Shown here: positions 7,522-15,170 of the stretch, in pieces | How positions within the stretch are numbered: the first letter of the stretch is position 1 | How the letters are laid out: each line of letters starts with the position of its first letter | Source: JACPPO01 sp965262505 | GTDB taxonomy: Bacteria; Acidobacteriota; Vicinamibacteria; Vicinamibacterales; UBA2999 | Direction: 5' to 3' | NCBI GenBank assembly: GCA_965262505.1 | Contig: CBDHFM010000016.1 | Coordinates: forward strand, 1-59,765 | DNA: 59,765 nt | The notes under the pieces: model-generated | What the model saw: only the letters and a program-made list of their open reading frames with translations | The model's database searches: none | What the model was told of the DNA's origin: nothing | Made by a program: the position numbers and the translations under genes

Positions 7522-10073
7522 GCCGGGTCGCCTGGCTGAGCCCGCTGCCGCCCGAGGCCTCAGGCATCGCCGACTACAGCGCCGAGTTGCTGGGCGGCCT
7601 CCAACACCGCTTTGATATCGATCTCTACTGCGGCGCACCTGGCTCGCTGCCCGAGTCGCTGCGTGGCATGCTGGCGCGCGACTACGGGCAGTTTCTCGCC
7701 GAGCATCGCCGTCGGCCGTACGCCGCGATCCTCTACCAGATCGGCAACAACCACGAGTACCACAGCGAGATCTACTGGTTGCTGCGCGAGCAGCCCGGTG
7801 TCGTCGTGCTGCACGAATACATGCTGCACCACCTCGTGCGCCATGTCGGCGGTGCCGACGAGTTCGTCTGGGCCATGCGCTACAGCTACGGTCTGGCGGC
7901 CGAGCAGACCGCGCGCGAGATGGTGGCGGGGCAGTGGCAGAACGAGCGCTGGTCCTATCCGCTGTTCGAGCCCGTGGTGGACGCGGCCGACCGACTCATC
8001 GTCCACGGCGAGGTGGCCCGGGCACGGGTGTGCGCGAGTCGATCGGCCGCCGAGGTGACGGTGGTGCCGCACCCGGTGCTGCTGGGGGAAATGCCGGCGG
8101 TGAGTGACGCGTCGCGCCTTACCCTGCACGCCCGACTGGGGATCGAGGATGCGGCGCTCCTGCTGGTCTCGTTCGGCCACGTGACGCCGAGCAAGCGCAT
8201 CGATGTGGCGCTGCGCGCGTTCAGGAGGCTGCGCCAGTCGCGTCCCGAGGCGCGCTACGTGCTGGCGGGCGAGATTTCGCCGTACTACCCGGAGATTCGC
8301 GAGCTCCTGAAGGGCGAGCTGGGAGAGGGCGTCGTGGTGACGGGCTACCTGTCGCTGCCTGACCTGCTGGCGCTGATGGAGACGACCGATGTCGCCTTCA
8401 ACCTGCGCAGCCCGACCGGTGGTGAGACCTCCGGCGTGTGCGTGCGGCTGCTGGGACTCGGAACGCCGGTGATCGTGAACGAGGGCGGCTGGTTCTCCGA
8501 GATCCCCGACGGCTGCTGCGCGCGGGTGAGCGTCGGCGCCACCGAGGAGGACGAGCTGGTGGCCGTGCTCGAGGTCCTGGCTGGCGACCCTGCCCTGCGG
8601 CAGGAGATGGGCCGCGCCGCCGCGGTGTGGGCGGCACGCACGCTCAGCTTTGAGAAGGCGGTGGACGGCTACACGGCAGTGCTTGAGCGGGCCATCCATG
8701 CGGGACCGCGTCCAGGACCAGCCGTGTACATCGAGCCCCCGCCGCCAGACGGGCGGGCCGCGACCGGGCTGGTGCGCGACGTGGCGGCGGCGGCGGCCGG
8801 GCTCGGCGTGCGCGATGATGACGAGGCGCTGCTGCCGAACCTTGTCGACACCATGGCCCAGCTCGGCCTGGCAGACCAGCCATTCGACGATCACCAGGTC
8901 TCGCCGACCAACAACGGCTGGCAGCTCGCGCCGCCGGAGGGCCCCGATCTCGGAACCGGCTGGCGTAAACGTCTGCGCGGTTTCGTGTGGCGCTTTGTGG
9001 GGCCGCTCTTCCAGCGGCAAGAGGCGTTCAACGCCACCTTGGTGGACCTTGTTAACCGTAACGCCCAGATTGCACGTGAGCAGCAACAGGCAATTGACAG
9101 CCTGAGCGCGCGCGTCGACGAGGTGGCCGGGAGGATCGACGGTGTCTCCACTTCGATCGAGGGCGTGTCCGACGAGCTATGGAGGCGGTGGGAGGCGACC
9201 GTAGTCCGCTTCGACGCGCTTGAGGAACTGAGGACCACGGTGGGGCAGGTGCAGCACGCCGTGCTGACGCTGGAGCGAGAGCTGCGGCACGTGACGGCGG
9301 CGTCTCCCGACGCCGCCCCGGCCCGCCCGGATGCCGCCGGTGCCACCCGGGTGGAAGAGGCGCTCGACGCGTACACGTACGTCGGATTCGAAGACCGCTT
9401 TCGCGGGTCGGAAGCGGAGATTCGTGGTCGGCAGGTCGACTACGCGCCGCTGTTCGACGGCGCGTCCAACATCCTCGATGTCGGCTGCGGACGGGGGGAG
9501 TTCCTCGACGTGCTGCGCGAACGGGGCATCACCGCTCGGGGGCTCGACCTGAACGGCGAGATGGTCGAGGTGTGCCGGTCTCACGGACTCGAGGCGGAGG
9601 TGGGTGACGCGCTCGCGTACCTGCGCGGGCTACCGGATGCCTCGCTCGGCGGCATGTTCGCGGCCCAAGTGGTCGAACATCTCGACCCGCAGTACCTCAT
9701 TCGGTTGCTCGCGGTGGCCTTCCAGAAGCTCAGGCCTGGATCGAAGATCGTCCTAGAAACGATCAACCCGCAGTGCTGGTTCGCCTTTTTCGACAGCTAT
9801 CTCCGAGACATCACCCACGCGCAGCCGCTGCATCCCGACACCTTGCAGTACTTGCTCGTGGCCAGTGGGTTTCAGCGCACCACCGTCCGCTACAGCGCGC
9901 CATATCCAGAGCACGCCAAGCTGCAGCACGTCGCGCTGGCAAGCCGTCCCGTGCCGACGCTGCGGTCGAGCGGTCTGACCAGTGCCGTCGCGGTGGTCAA
10001 CGCGAACGTCGACAAACTGAACCGCCTGCTGTTCACCCACATGGACTACGCGGCGATCGGGGAACGTCTCTAA
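7518..10073 (+). CDS. Fusion: GT4 glycosyltransferase, coiled coil, class I methyltransferase
   Basis: This 851-residue protein starts at the GTG of a GTGA overlap. Residues 1-395 are a GT-B glycosyltransferase (VSFGHVTPSKRIDVALRAFR; TGGETSGVCVRLLGLGTPVI carries the C-terminal glutamate region). Residues about 470-510 hold an amphipathic FVWRFVGPLFQRQEAFN segment, and about 510-600 a heptad-rich coiled coil. Residues about 625-830 are a methyltransferase with motif I NILDVGCGRGEFLDVL (about 650) and AAQVVEHLDP. The coil between a glycosyltransferase and a methyltransferase recalls chain-terminating WbdD-type enzymes. That the coil measures chain length is inference. Confidence 0.8.
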   Translation: MSRVAWLSPLPPEASGIADYSAELLGGLQHRFDIDLYCGAPGSLPESLRGMLARDYGQFLAEHRRRPYAAILYQIGNNHEYHSEIYWLLREQPGVVVLHEYMLHHLVRHVGGADEFVWAMRYSYGLAAEQTAREMVAGQWQNERWSYPLFEPVVDAADRLIVHGEVARARVCASRSAAEVTVVPHPVLLGEMPAVSDASRLTLHARLGIEDAALLLVSFGHVTPSKRIDVALRAFRRLRQSRPEARYVLAGEISPYYPEIRELLKGELGEGVVVTGYLSLPDLLALMETTDVAFNLRSPTGGETSGVCVRLLGLGTPVIVNEGGWFSEIPDGCCARVSVGATEEDELVAVLEVLAGDPALRQEMGRAAAVWAARTLSFEKAVDGYTAVLERAIHAGPRPGPAVYIEPPPPDGRAATGLVRDVAAAAAGLGVRDDDEALLPNLVDTMAQLGLADQPFDDHQVSPTNNGWQLAPPEGPDLGTGWRKRLRGFVWRFVGPLFQRQEAFNATLVDLVNRNAQIAREQQQAIDSLSARVDEVAGRIDGVSTSIEGVSDELWRRWEATVVRFDALEELRTTVGQVQHAVLTLERELRHVTAASPDAAPARPDAAGATRVEEALDAYTYVGFEDRFRGSEAEIRGRQVDYAPLFDGASNILDVGCGRGEFLDVLRERGITARGLDLNGEMVEVCRSHGLEAEVGDALAYLRGLPDASLGGMFAAQVVEHLDPQYLIRLLAVAFQKLRPGSKIVLETINPQCWFAFFDSYLRDITHAQPLHPDTLQYLLVASGFQRTTVRYSAPYPEHAKLQHVALASRPVPTLRSSGLTSAVAVVNANVDKLNRLLFTHMDYAAIGERL

Positions 10074-10143
10074 GCGCGTCGCGGGCGCGTGGGACCCAGG
10101 CCACGTGACTACTGACGATGGCGAAGCCGGCCAGCGATCCTAA

Positions 10144-10700
10144 AATATCACGGTCTGGGGCCTCGCCGGCTACGGCGCCGGCGGCCTGTCACTGACGCCC
10201 GACGGCGGGTCGGCTCTCAGGAGCGGGCTGTCGATGGCGATGGCGGCAGCCGGGACGCGGGGCAAGCTGGTCGCCGGGGGCGCGAGCGGGTTCGCGCTGG
10301 CGTTCAAGGCCGATGCGCTGTGGGTCGGCACGTCGATCGACGGCGTGGACGGCGCGGCGGGGCGCCTGGCGGCGACCGAGGCGGCCGTGACCCGGTTCCG
10401 GACGGGGCTCGAAGGCGCGCGGGCCTACACGCTCACCGGCCGGCTGTCGCTCAGGCCAAGCGTCGAGGTCGGGCTGCGGCACGACGGCGGGGACGCCGAG
10501 ACCGGCGCCGGCCTGGACGTCGGCGGGGGCCTCGTGGTCGCAGACGCGTCGACCGGGCTGGCCATCGACCTGCGGGTACGAACGCTGGTGCTGCACCAGG
10601 CCGACGGGTTCTCCGAGCGGGGCCTGGCGCTGTCGCTCAGCTACAACCCGACGCCGTCGACGCCGCTGGGCCTGACGGCGCGCGTGGCGCCGTCGTGGGG
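10144..10700 (+). pseudogene. Truncated autotransporter-type beta-barrel
   Basis: A frame opens after a stop at 10141 and reads VWGLAGYGAGGLSLTPDGG, then alternating GLEGARAYTL and VEVGLRHDGGDAETG strands. I know this as the C-terminal outer-membrane barrel of large repeat-bearing surface proteins. There is no start codon, signal peptide or passenger region. After SWGGHGG (about 10700) the frame turns into low-complexity arginine-rich translation, so the last strands are lost too. It is a relic truncated at both ends. Bases 10701-10926 hold no recognisable gene. Confidence 0.65.
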
Positions 10701-10930
10701 TGGCCACGGCGGTCGAGCGCGGCGTCGACGCCCAGCGCCGGGAACGCCCCCTGCAGGGCGGCACGGATCACGGCGCGCTCGCGCGGGCCACGCTGCGCTG
10801 GTGAGGGCGGCTGGCGCGGACTTTCGCCGTGCCTGTCGTCGCCGTCGGCGTGGGCGCAGAGGCCGCCGACCGCGCGGCGCGGCGGCGGGGCAGGCGCCTC
10901 AGATCACCACTCCGGCGGTCTGCCGCGCCC

Positions 10931-11149
10931 CTAGCGGCTCGTCATCAAGTACTGCTCCACCTCGTCGAGCGTCAAGGCGTGATCGTCGCGTACGCCCGGC
11001 TCACTCACCAGCTGTCGCGTCTTCCAGGTCTTGAGCGCATACAAGCCGTAGGACGACGCCCGCGTGTCGTGCCGGCGCGATCGCTCCAACCGCAAGCCTT
11101 GCCGTTCCGCCATCCGCCGGAGTCTGTTCTCGCGCCCCTTCTCGCTCAT
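10931..11149 (-). CDS. Small conserved basic protein
   Basis: The ATG at 11149 is preceded by GAGGAGG at the correct distance; the GTG nine bases upstream overlaps that site and is rejected. The 72-residue product begins MSEKGRENRLRRMAERQGLR and ends in an acidic LTLDEVEQYLM helix. I recall short proteins of this shape (basic helix, YGLYAL segment, LTLDEVE tail) on mobile elements and in actinobacteria, without a known function. A duplicate lies at 59543-59761. Confidence 0.6.
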   Translation of the reverse strand: MSEKGRENRLRRMAERQGLRLERSRRHDTRASSYGLYALKTWKTRQLVSEPGVRDDHALTLDEVEQYLMTSR

Positions 11150-11173
11150 ATGACGCACCTCCTCGTGCTGGGA

Positions 11174-11476
11174 GTGACACCCGAGAGCATACTTCGATGC
11201 GTGCTGTAAGGCGTTTCAAGGTTGATGCAGGGGTCAGTGCCGGGGTCAGTGCTGGTGTGACACGGACAGAGGGGGGGTGTCACAAAAACGAGTGGGGGGG
11301 TGTCACAAACCCACTTTTAATTTGTCCCCGTCGTTATTGGTGTTTGTCGTCCTAGACCGGCACGACCGATCCGCGCCAGCGGAACGGGAGATGACGGGAG
11401 CGACCCCCCCTTTTTGACCGCTGGCGCGGTCAGTCGTAGTGGGTGGTGTCCCACCGGGTGTCATGCCCGGTGTCAC
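11174..11476. repeat. Cluster of GGTGTCAC-type repeats
   Basis: The octamer GGTGTCAC or its complement occurs at 11174-11181, 11276-11283, 11299-11306 and 11469-11476, and the palindrome GTGTGACAC lies at 11255-11263. Two 16-base direct repeats, GGGGGGGTGTCACAAA, sit at 11271-11286 and 11294-11309. GGGGTCAGTGC repeats at 11230-11240 and 11242-11252. The density suggests a protein-binding region or an old origin. Nothing ties it to a particular gene. The right-arm copy spans 59216-59518. Confidence 0.6.
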
Positions 11477-11501
11477 ACCCCCTCCGGGGTCGCTCCCGTC
11501 A
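11363..11501. other. Structured element with two competing folds
   Basis: TGACGGGAGCGACCCC (11392-11407) is perfectly complementary to 11486-11501. Inside it lie three hairpins: TGACCGC/GCGGTCA (11415-11432), GTGGG/CCCAC (11439-11454) and CACCGGG/CCCGGTG (11452-11472). A second stem, CCGCGCCAGCGG (11371-11382) with CCGCTGGCGCGG (11418-11429), crosses the first, so both cannot form together without a pseudoknot. This could be an RNA switch, a single-strand DNA hairpin site, or nested mobile-element ends. Confidence 0.55.
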
Positions 11502-11902
11502 GGATGTATCCCTGCAGGAAGGCTGGCCGACCCGCACGCGGGCCGGACGGACCGCCGCCGCGTGGACGTGACCAAGCGCGTTTCCCGCGGCCGATCCCGT
11601 GGCGGTCCTCGTCCGCGTTCACACGTCGTACTTTTACCGCGCCGGCGGCGCGTGGTACGACCTCGCGCCCGGCGTGGCCGGGTTCCTCGCCGGGCAATTG
11701 CTCGTCAGTACGTCACGGATTGGGGTCGCCCGGATGGGCGTCAGTCTGGGGCGCCGGTCCAGGCCCCCACGTGGCCACTTTCGCCCACGGCCGACGCGCC
11801 GGCCAGCGTGATTGGCGCGCGAGATTCCCCGTGATCCGGACGGCGGACCTCGCCCCTGATCCCGGCGCGGGGCCGCGCGCCATGAAAAGCGCTTTAGCTT
11901 AG
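11502..11902. other. No supportable gene; IS630-like end at its right side
   Basis: The only frame with a protein-like look starts at GTG 11599 (VLVRVHTSYFYRAGGAWYDL) and loses that character after about 45 codons; I cannot assign it. CATGAAAAGCGCTT followed by TA (11882-11897) matches the terminal sequence of the IS630 element at 39083-40106, so an IS630-type end was probably left here. Confidence 0.35.
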
Positions 11903-12181
11903 TGTCAATGGCAACCGAAAACCGCACATTTGTGGCAACCGAAAACTGCACACTCCTGGGGAGGACGTCTCGGGCGGAGCGGACATTCTCCCGGTGATGC
12001 CCGCCGCGAAGCTGCGGAGCCGGCGGTCACGTTGCGACTCCCTCACGCTGTTCGTCCGACGCTGTCCTCAGCCAGTGCTGATGCTCCCGCATCCGGTAGC
12101 TGTGGCCCCGGATGTTGACGATGTGGCAATGGTGCAGGAGCCGGTCGATGAGCGCCGCCGCCATGATCTCGTCGCCGCCCA
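11903..12181 (-). mobile_element. istB: IS21-family remnant with 3' end of istB
   Basis: Two 20-base repeats beginning TGGCAACCGAAAA (11909-11928 and 11933-11952, one mismatch) are typical multiple terminal repeats of IS21 elements. Next to them, on the minus strand (12027-12181), is the IstB C-terminus, reading GGDEIMAAALIDRLLHHCH then IVNIRGHSYRMREHQHW. The ATPase core of istB and all of istA are missing, so the element is inactive. It truncates the DUF6998-like gene beside it. Confidence 0.75.
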
Positions 12182-12547
12182 CTCGTGTTGCCGCACGCCG
12201 GTGGCGACGCCAAGTCTGACGCCACGTTCGCGTAACCGATTCACCAGCTCATGCGCATCGAACAGGAACACCCCCGTGATCACCAACGGCCGGGACTTCG
12301 TCGGCCACGCCTTCGGCCCGGTCATTACGAGGTAGTAGTCCGGGACGCCGTCTGGATTGATGTCGAGCAGCCCCTCGCACTTGCCGTACCACTTCACATT
12401 CACCGTCTTTTCAGCCAGCGGACCGCCTGCAAACCGGCCGTCGAAGCCCTTCCGATTCGCAGATTTTGCCAGCTTCACCTTAAAGATTTCCTGCGCAATC
12501 CACTCCCCGATATGACCTCTGATGGCTGGACGGTCGATCAGAGCCAA
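12068..12547 (-). pseudogene. DUF6998-like protein, 3' end replaced by IS21 sequence
   Basis: From about codon 8 the frame reads IRGHIGEWIAQEIF, GFDGRFAGGPLAEKTVNVKW, PDYYLVMTGP, and ends its family-like part at GVATGVRQHEW (about 12187). These are the hallmarks I associate with DUF6998. Beyond that it runs out of frame through istB. The only start is a TTG at 12547, and an in-frame stop lies about 30 codons further up, so the N-terminus may also be incomplete. The function is unknown. The right-arm copy has lost the first half. Confidence 0.55.
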
Positions 12548-12748
12548 AATGCTTTTCGTCGATGGCGTTACGCCTCGCCAAGAGTGAGGCCAATGGCTTC
12601 AGATTGCTCATGGGAGTTGCTATCCCAGCACTGGTTTTTCGCTAAAAGACTGAGTAAACACCGGCGGACTGGGGCCGGTCTCCACATCCATCCCCTCAAT
12701 TTCAGGTTAGGTCGGGCTGTTTTTCAGTCGGAAGGTAGAAGGAATGCG

Positions 12749-12932
12749 CAGGCCGTAGGCCTGTACGTACTTGTCTGGTTGTACCTACATGATCAGTACT
12801 ACATGTATGTGATAACTGTTTCTCCGACAATTTTGGGCCGGAATGATAACTGTTTCTCCGATAGTTTGGCTCGAAAAGTGATAACTGTTTCTCCGATGGA
12901 AAACTCTTGAAATCACAGGCTTTTGTGGAAAA
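12749..12932. other. Iteron replication origin of replicon 1
   Basis: The order is: hairpin CAGGCC-gta-GGCCTG (12749-12763), the block GGCCTGTACGTACTTGT (12758-12774), three perfect iterons TGATAACTGTTTCTCCGA (12810-12827, 12844-12861, 12879-12896; spacing 34 and 35), and TGTGGAAAA (12924-12932), a reverse DnaA-box variant. The whole 184 bp lies just downstream of the repA stop. Its spacing is identical to that of the origin at 28261-28444, while the iterons differ. Confidence 0.8.
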
Positions 12933-12962
12933 CCCACAGCCGCGTTGAGCGGCCCCAGGAGC

Positions 12963-13964
12963 CTAGTCGTTGATGAGCCGGAGCTGTGCGGGCGGGATGC
13001 GCGGCGGCGACGGCGAGATCACGAGCCCGCCCGTGACCGTCCCATAGTGCAGGCCCGGCCAGGCGCGGTTGATTTTTTTCAGTTCGCGCAGACAGGCCGC
13101 GCGGAACATGCTCACCGAGCCGTGCTTGTCGACTTTGAGCGGGTCCGCGCCGAACTGGCGGAACAGCTGCCGCCACGTCAGCGTGAGCGGCCTTTTGAGC
13201 GTGAACGTCCGGTAGTTGAGCCATAGGTATAGGTCGAGGCCGAGCGGCGACCGCTTGAGGCTTTTGAGGGTGCGCAGATCGAGCGGGACCGGGTGCGCGA
13301 TGATCTCGCTGAAAAATTCTTCCCCGAGCCGGACCGTGCTATCCCACAACACGGGCGTGTCCGACCGCGACACGTCCCACCAATATTCGGCGCGGTCGGC
13401 GATGAAAGACTGCGCCTGCACCTTGTGCCCGGCCTCCTCGTAGACGATCGACACGCTGCAACTAAAGAGCCGCATCATCTGATTACGGAGCCGCACCCGA
13501 TTCCCGCGCTCCCCGCCGCCCTGGTCGTCTAGTCCGAGCTTGTGCATGAATTCATACAGCGACCGCCCGAGGACCAGCTCACGGCGCTGCGTCCGCACCG
13601 CCTCGGTGCAGACCCACGCCAGGAGCAGACGCGGCAGCGTGCCGAAGGGCAGCTTGTTTCCGCTACTGGCCGTCATGTAGAGCGCATATGGGCCATTGCG
13701 CCGGACGTATTGCAGCCGTTGCTTTGGGTCGGTGCGCGGCAGGTTGCACAGCGCGAGCAGCCGCGCCATGAACCCGAGATCTGGCTCCGCTTCGCTGGCC
13801 TCGATGAGCTGATTGACCTGGTGCAGTGTGGTGAAGTGGTGCCGAGCTTGAGGTGTAGCGGCGTGGGGAGTCAGGGCGCGACCACCGGGCAGCGATAGCC
13901 CGTCGGCCACGTCGCCGATGGGAACGAACTGACCGTGTTTCTGCGGCCTATGTTTCTTGTTCAT
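12963..13964 (-). CDS. repA: Plasmid replication initiator RepA (replicon 1)
   Basis: This 333-residue protein belongs to the RepA family of iteron plasmids (RepA_C type). Recognisable segments are LQYVRRNGPYALYMTA, LLLAWVCTEAVRTQRRELVL then GRSLYEFMHKLG, and RSPLGLDLYLWLNYRTF, the last in the second winged-helix half. It should bind the iterons immediately 3' of the gene and recruit host DnaA. It is the third gene of a parA / ribbon-helix-helix / repA set on one strand. An identical copy is at 56953-57954. Three further paralogues lie in the window. Confidence 0.85.
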   Translation of the reverse strand: MNKKHRPQKHGQFVPIGDVADGLSLPGGRALTPHAATPQARHHFTTLHQVNQLIEASEAEPDLGFMARLLALCNLPRTDPKQRLQYVRRNGPYALYMTASSGNKLPFGTLPRLLLAWVCTEAVRTQRRELVLGRSLYEFMHKLGLDDQGGGERGNRVRLRNQMMRLFSCSVSIVYEEAGHKVQAQSFIADRAEYWWDVSRSDTPVLWDSTVRLGEEFFSEIIAHPVPLDLRTLKSLKRSPLGLDLYLWLNYRTFTLKRPLTLTWRQLFRQFGADPLKVDKHGSVSMFRAACLRELKKINRAWPGLHYGTVTGGLVISPSPPRIPPAQLRLIND

Positions 13965-14018
13965 CGAGTCCCCGTGCGCCGACTAGACGGAATTCGTACT
14001 TGTCCACAAACGCCTTAC

Positions 14019-14321
14019 TTAAGCGCCCTGCCCTGTCTCGGTCGGGGCGATTTCCGGTTTGCCGTATTTGGCAAACAGGTCGTTGAGCGCTTCAGCAAGA
14101 AGGCCCTGAACGGTGCTGTCATTCTCGACGGTGAGCAGCTTAAGCTGCTTCTTCACGGCCGGCGGAAAATAGGCCGCTATTTGGCGTTTGCCGGCTCGGC
14201 TTAGCGGCGTATAGGCAACCGACCCTACCCCACTGGCCGCTGGCTTAGCTGGCGGCGGCGCGGCAGCGGCCGCCGAGTCGGCTTGTTTACGCATGGCTTG
14301 CGCTAAGTCGGCCTTTACCAT
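14019..14321 (-). CDS. Ribbon-helix-helix partition partner
   Basis: The ATG at 14321 follows GGGAGG at good spacing and overlaps the 3' end of parA by 35 bases. The 100-residue product has an alanine/proline-rich flexible N-terminus. Its C-terminal ribbon-helix-helix is KRQIAAYFPPAVKKQLKLLT followed by VQGLLAEALNDLFAKYG. This is the layout of ParG-like and Omega-like centromere-binding partners of small ParA ATPases. It probably binds the GTCGAC-rich sites flanking parA and represses the operon (inference). Confidence 0.75.
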   Translation of the reverse strand: MVKADLAQAMRKQADSAAAAAPPPAKPAASGVGSVAYTPLSRAGKRQIAAYFPPAVKKQLKLLTVENDSTVQGLLAEALNDLFAKYGKPEIAPTETGQGA

Positions 14322-14964
14322 GGGCACCTCCCTGTTTGGTCGACATGTCGACAAGTTGGCATACTAACAAGTAGACAGATTGTATCTCTGTGGCCGCCTT
14401 GCCGTTTGGGTCGTATTCTTGGGCGCTCAAACCGAGCGTCCCGGCATGGTCGAACGCGGCGCGGTTGCCGAAAGCGGTAGGAATAAGCGTCAGTTTGAGA
14501 TCGCGGAGCACGGTCTCTGCTTGCTCGCGCTTCGTGCCGCGCGGCGGGACACCATTGAGCACGCCAGCAACCGGCTTCGAGCCAGCGGCGCCGAGCAGCT
14601 CCAGTGTTGTGCTGATTGTCTCTAAATCGAAAATCGAAGGCCGGCACGGCACCAGGACTAGGTCCGAGGCCTTTGCGGCCTCCATGGCGGCGCGTTCTGC
14701 GCGCGGCGGCGTGTCGATAACCACTAGGTCTGCCCCGCCCTCTTCGGCCGCTTTCAGGACGTGCGCCAGGCGCGCCGGCTGTGCAGAGACGACAGCCGGC
14801 GAATCAGCCTCACGCCGGTCTCCCCAATTGCTGGCCGTGGCTTGCGGGTCTAAATCTACGATTGCGGCGGTTCGCCCTGCCCTTTGCGCAGCCACAGCGA
14901 GCGAGATTGCAAGGGTGGTTTTACCTGTGCCGCCTTTCTGGGCAATGACTGCGATGACTTCCAT
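14287..14964 (-). CDS. parA: ParA-type partition ATPase (replicon 1)
   Basis: The start MEVIAVIAQKGGTGKTT places the deviant Walker A (KGGTGKTT) at the N-terminus, as in ParA proteins lacking a DNA-binding extension; a longer upstream frame is non-conserved. The length is 225 residues. IVDLDPQATASNWGDRR and LVVIDTPPRAERAA are the Walker A' and B regions. It should drive plasmid segregation with the small partner encoded by the overlapping gene. The coding end contains the palindrome GTCGACATGTCGAC (14339-14352), probably a second partner-binding site. Confidence 0.85.
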   Translation of the reverse strand: MEVIAVIAQKGGTGKTTLAISLAVAAQRAGRTAAIVDLDPQATASNWGDRREADSPAVVSAQPARLAHVLKAAEEGGADLVVIDTPPRAERAAMEAAKASDLVLVPCRPSIFDLETISTTLELLGAAGSKPVAGVLNGVPPRGTKREQAETVLRDLKLTLIPTAFGNRAAFDHAGTLGLSAQEYDPNGKAATEIQSVYLLVCQLVDMSTKQGGAHGKGRLSASHA

Positions 14965-14983
14965 AGGCCGCCTGATCCAATAT

Positions 14984-15012
14984 ATTATAACATGTCGATA
15001 TGTCGACATGTT
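14984..15012 (-). promoter_or_regulatory. parA promoter with overlapping operator
   Basis: AACATGTCGA and TCGACATGTT form a 10-base inverted repeat with a 4-base spacer (14989-15012). A TATAAT -10 box (14984-14989, minus strand) abuts it. The same GTCGAC core returns in the palindrome near the start of the ribbon-helix-helix gene. Autoregulation by the partition proteins, possibly with centromere function, is inferred from this arrangement. Confidence 0.65.
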
Positions 15013-15170
15013 GCCACTATGATTTACTGCTGGCTCCGACGAGAAGATACGTCTCGGTGATAACTCCTGACTCACGAGCAAGGGAGAGCCTCTTCAGCGC
15101 TCTGGCCCCGCGACCCAGTGAGGCAGCGCAGGGGCGCGCTGAGACTCCCGCCACGGGACACCGATAAGTC

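Noticed and set aside
11439..11834. 131-codon frame starting inside the structured element
   Set aside because: Proline/arginine-rich translation with no ribosome site; it looks compositional.
12810..12896. CRISPR array
   Set aside because: Three 18-bp repeats with 16-17-bp gaps and a DnaA box next to repA are iterons; there are no cas genes. The same applies to 28322-28407 and 45617-45698.
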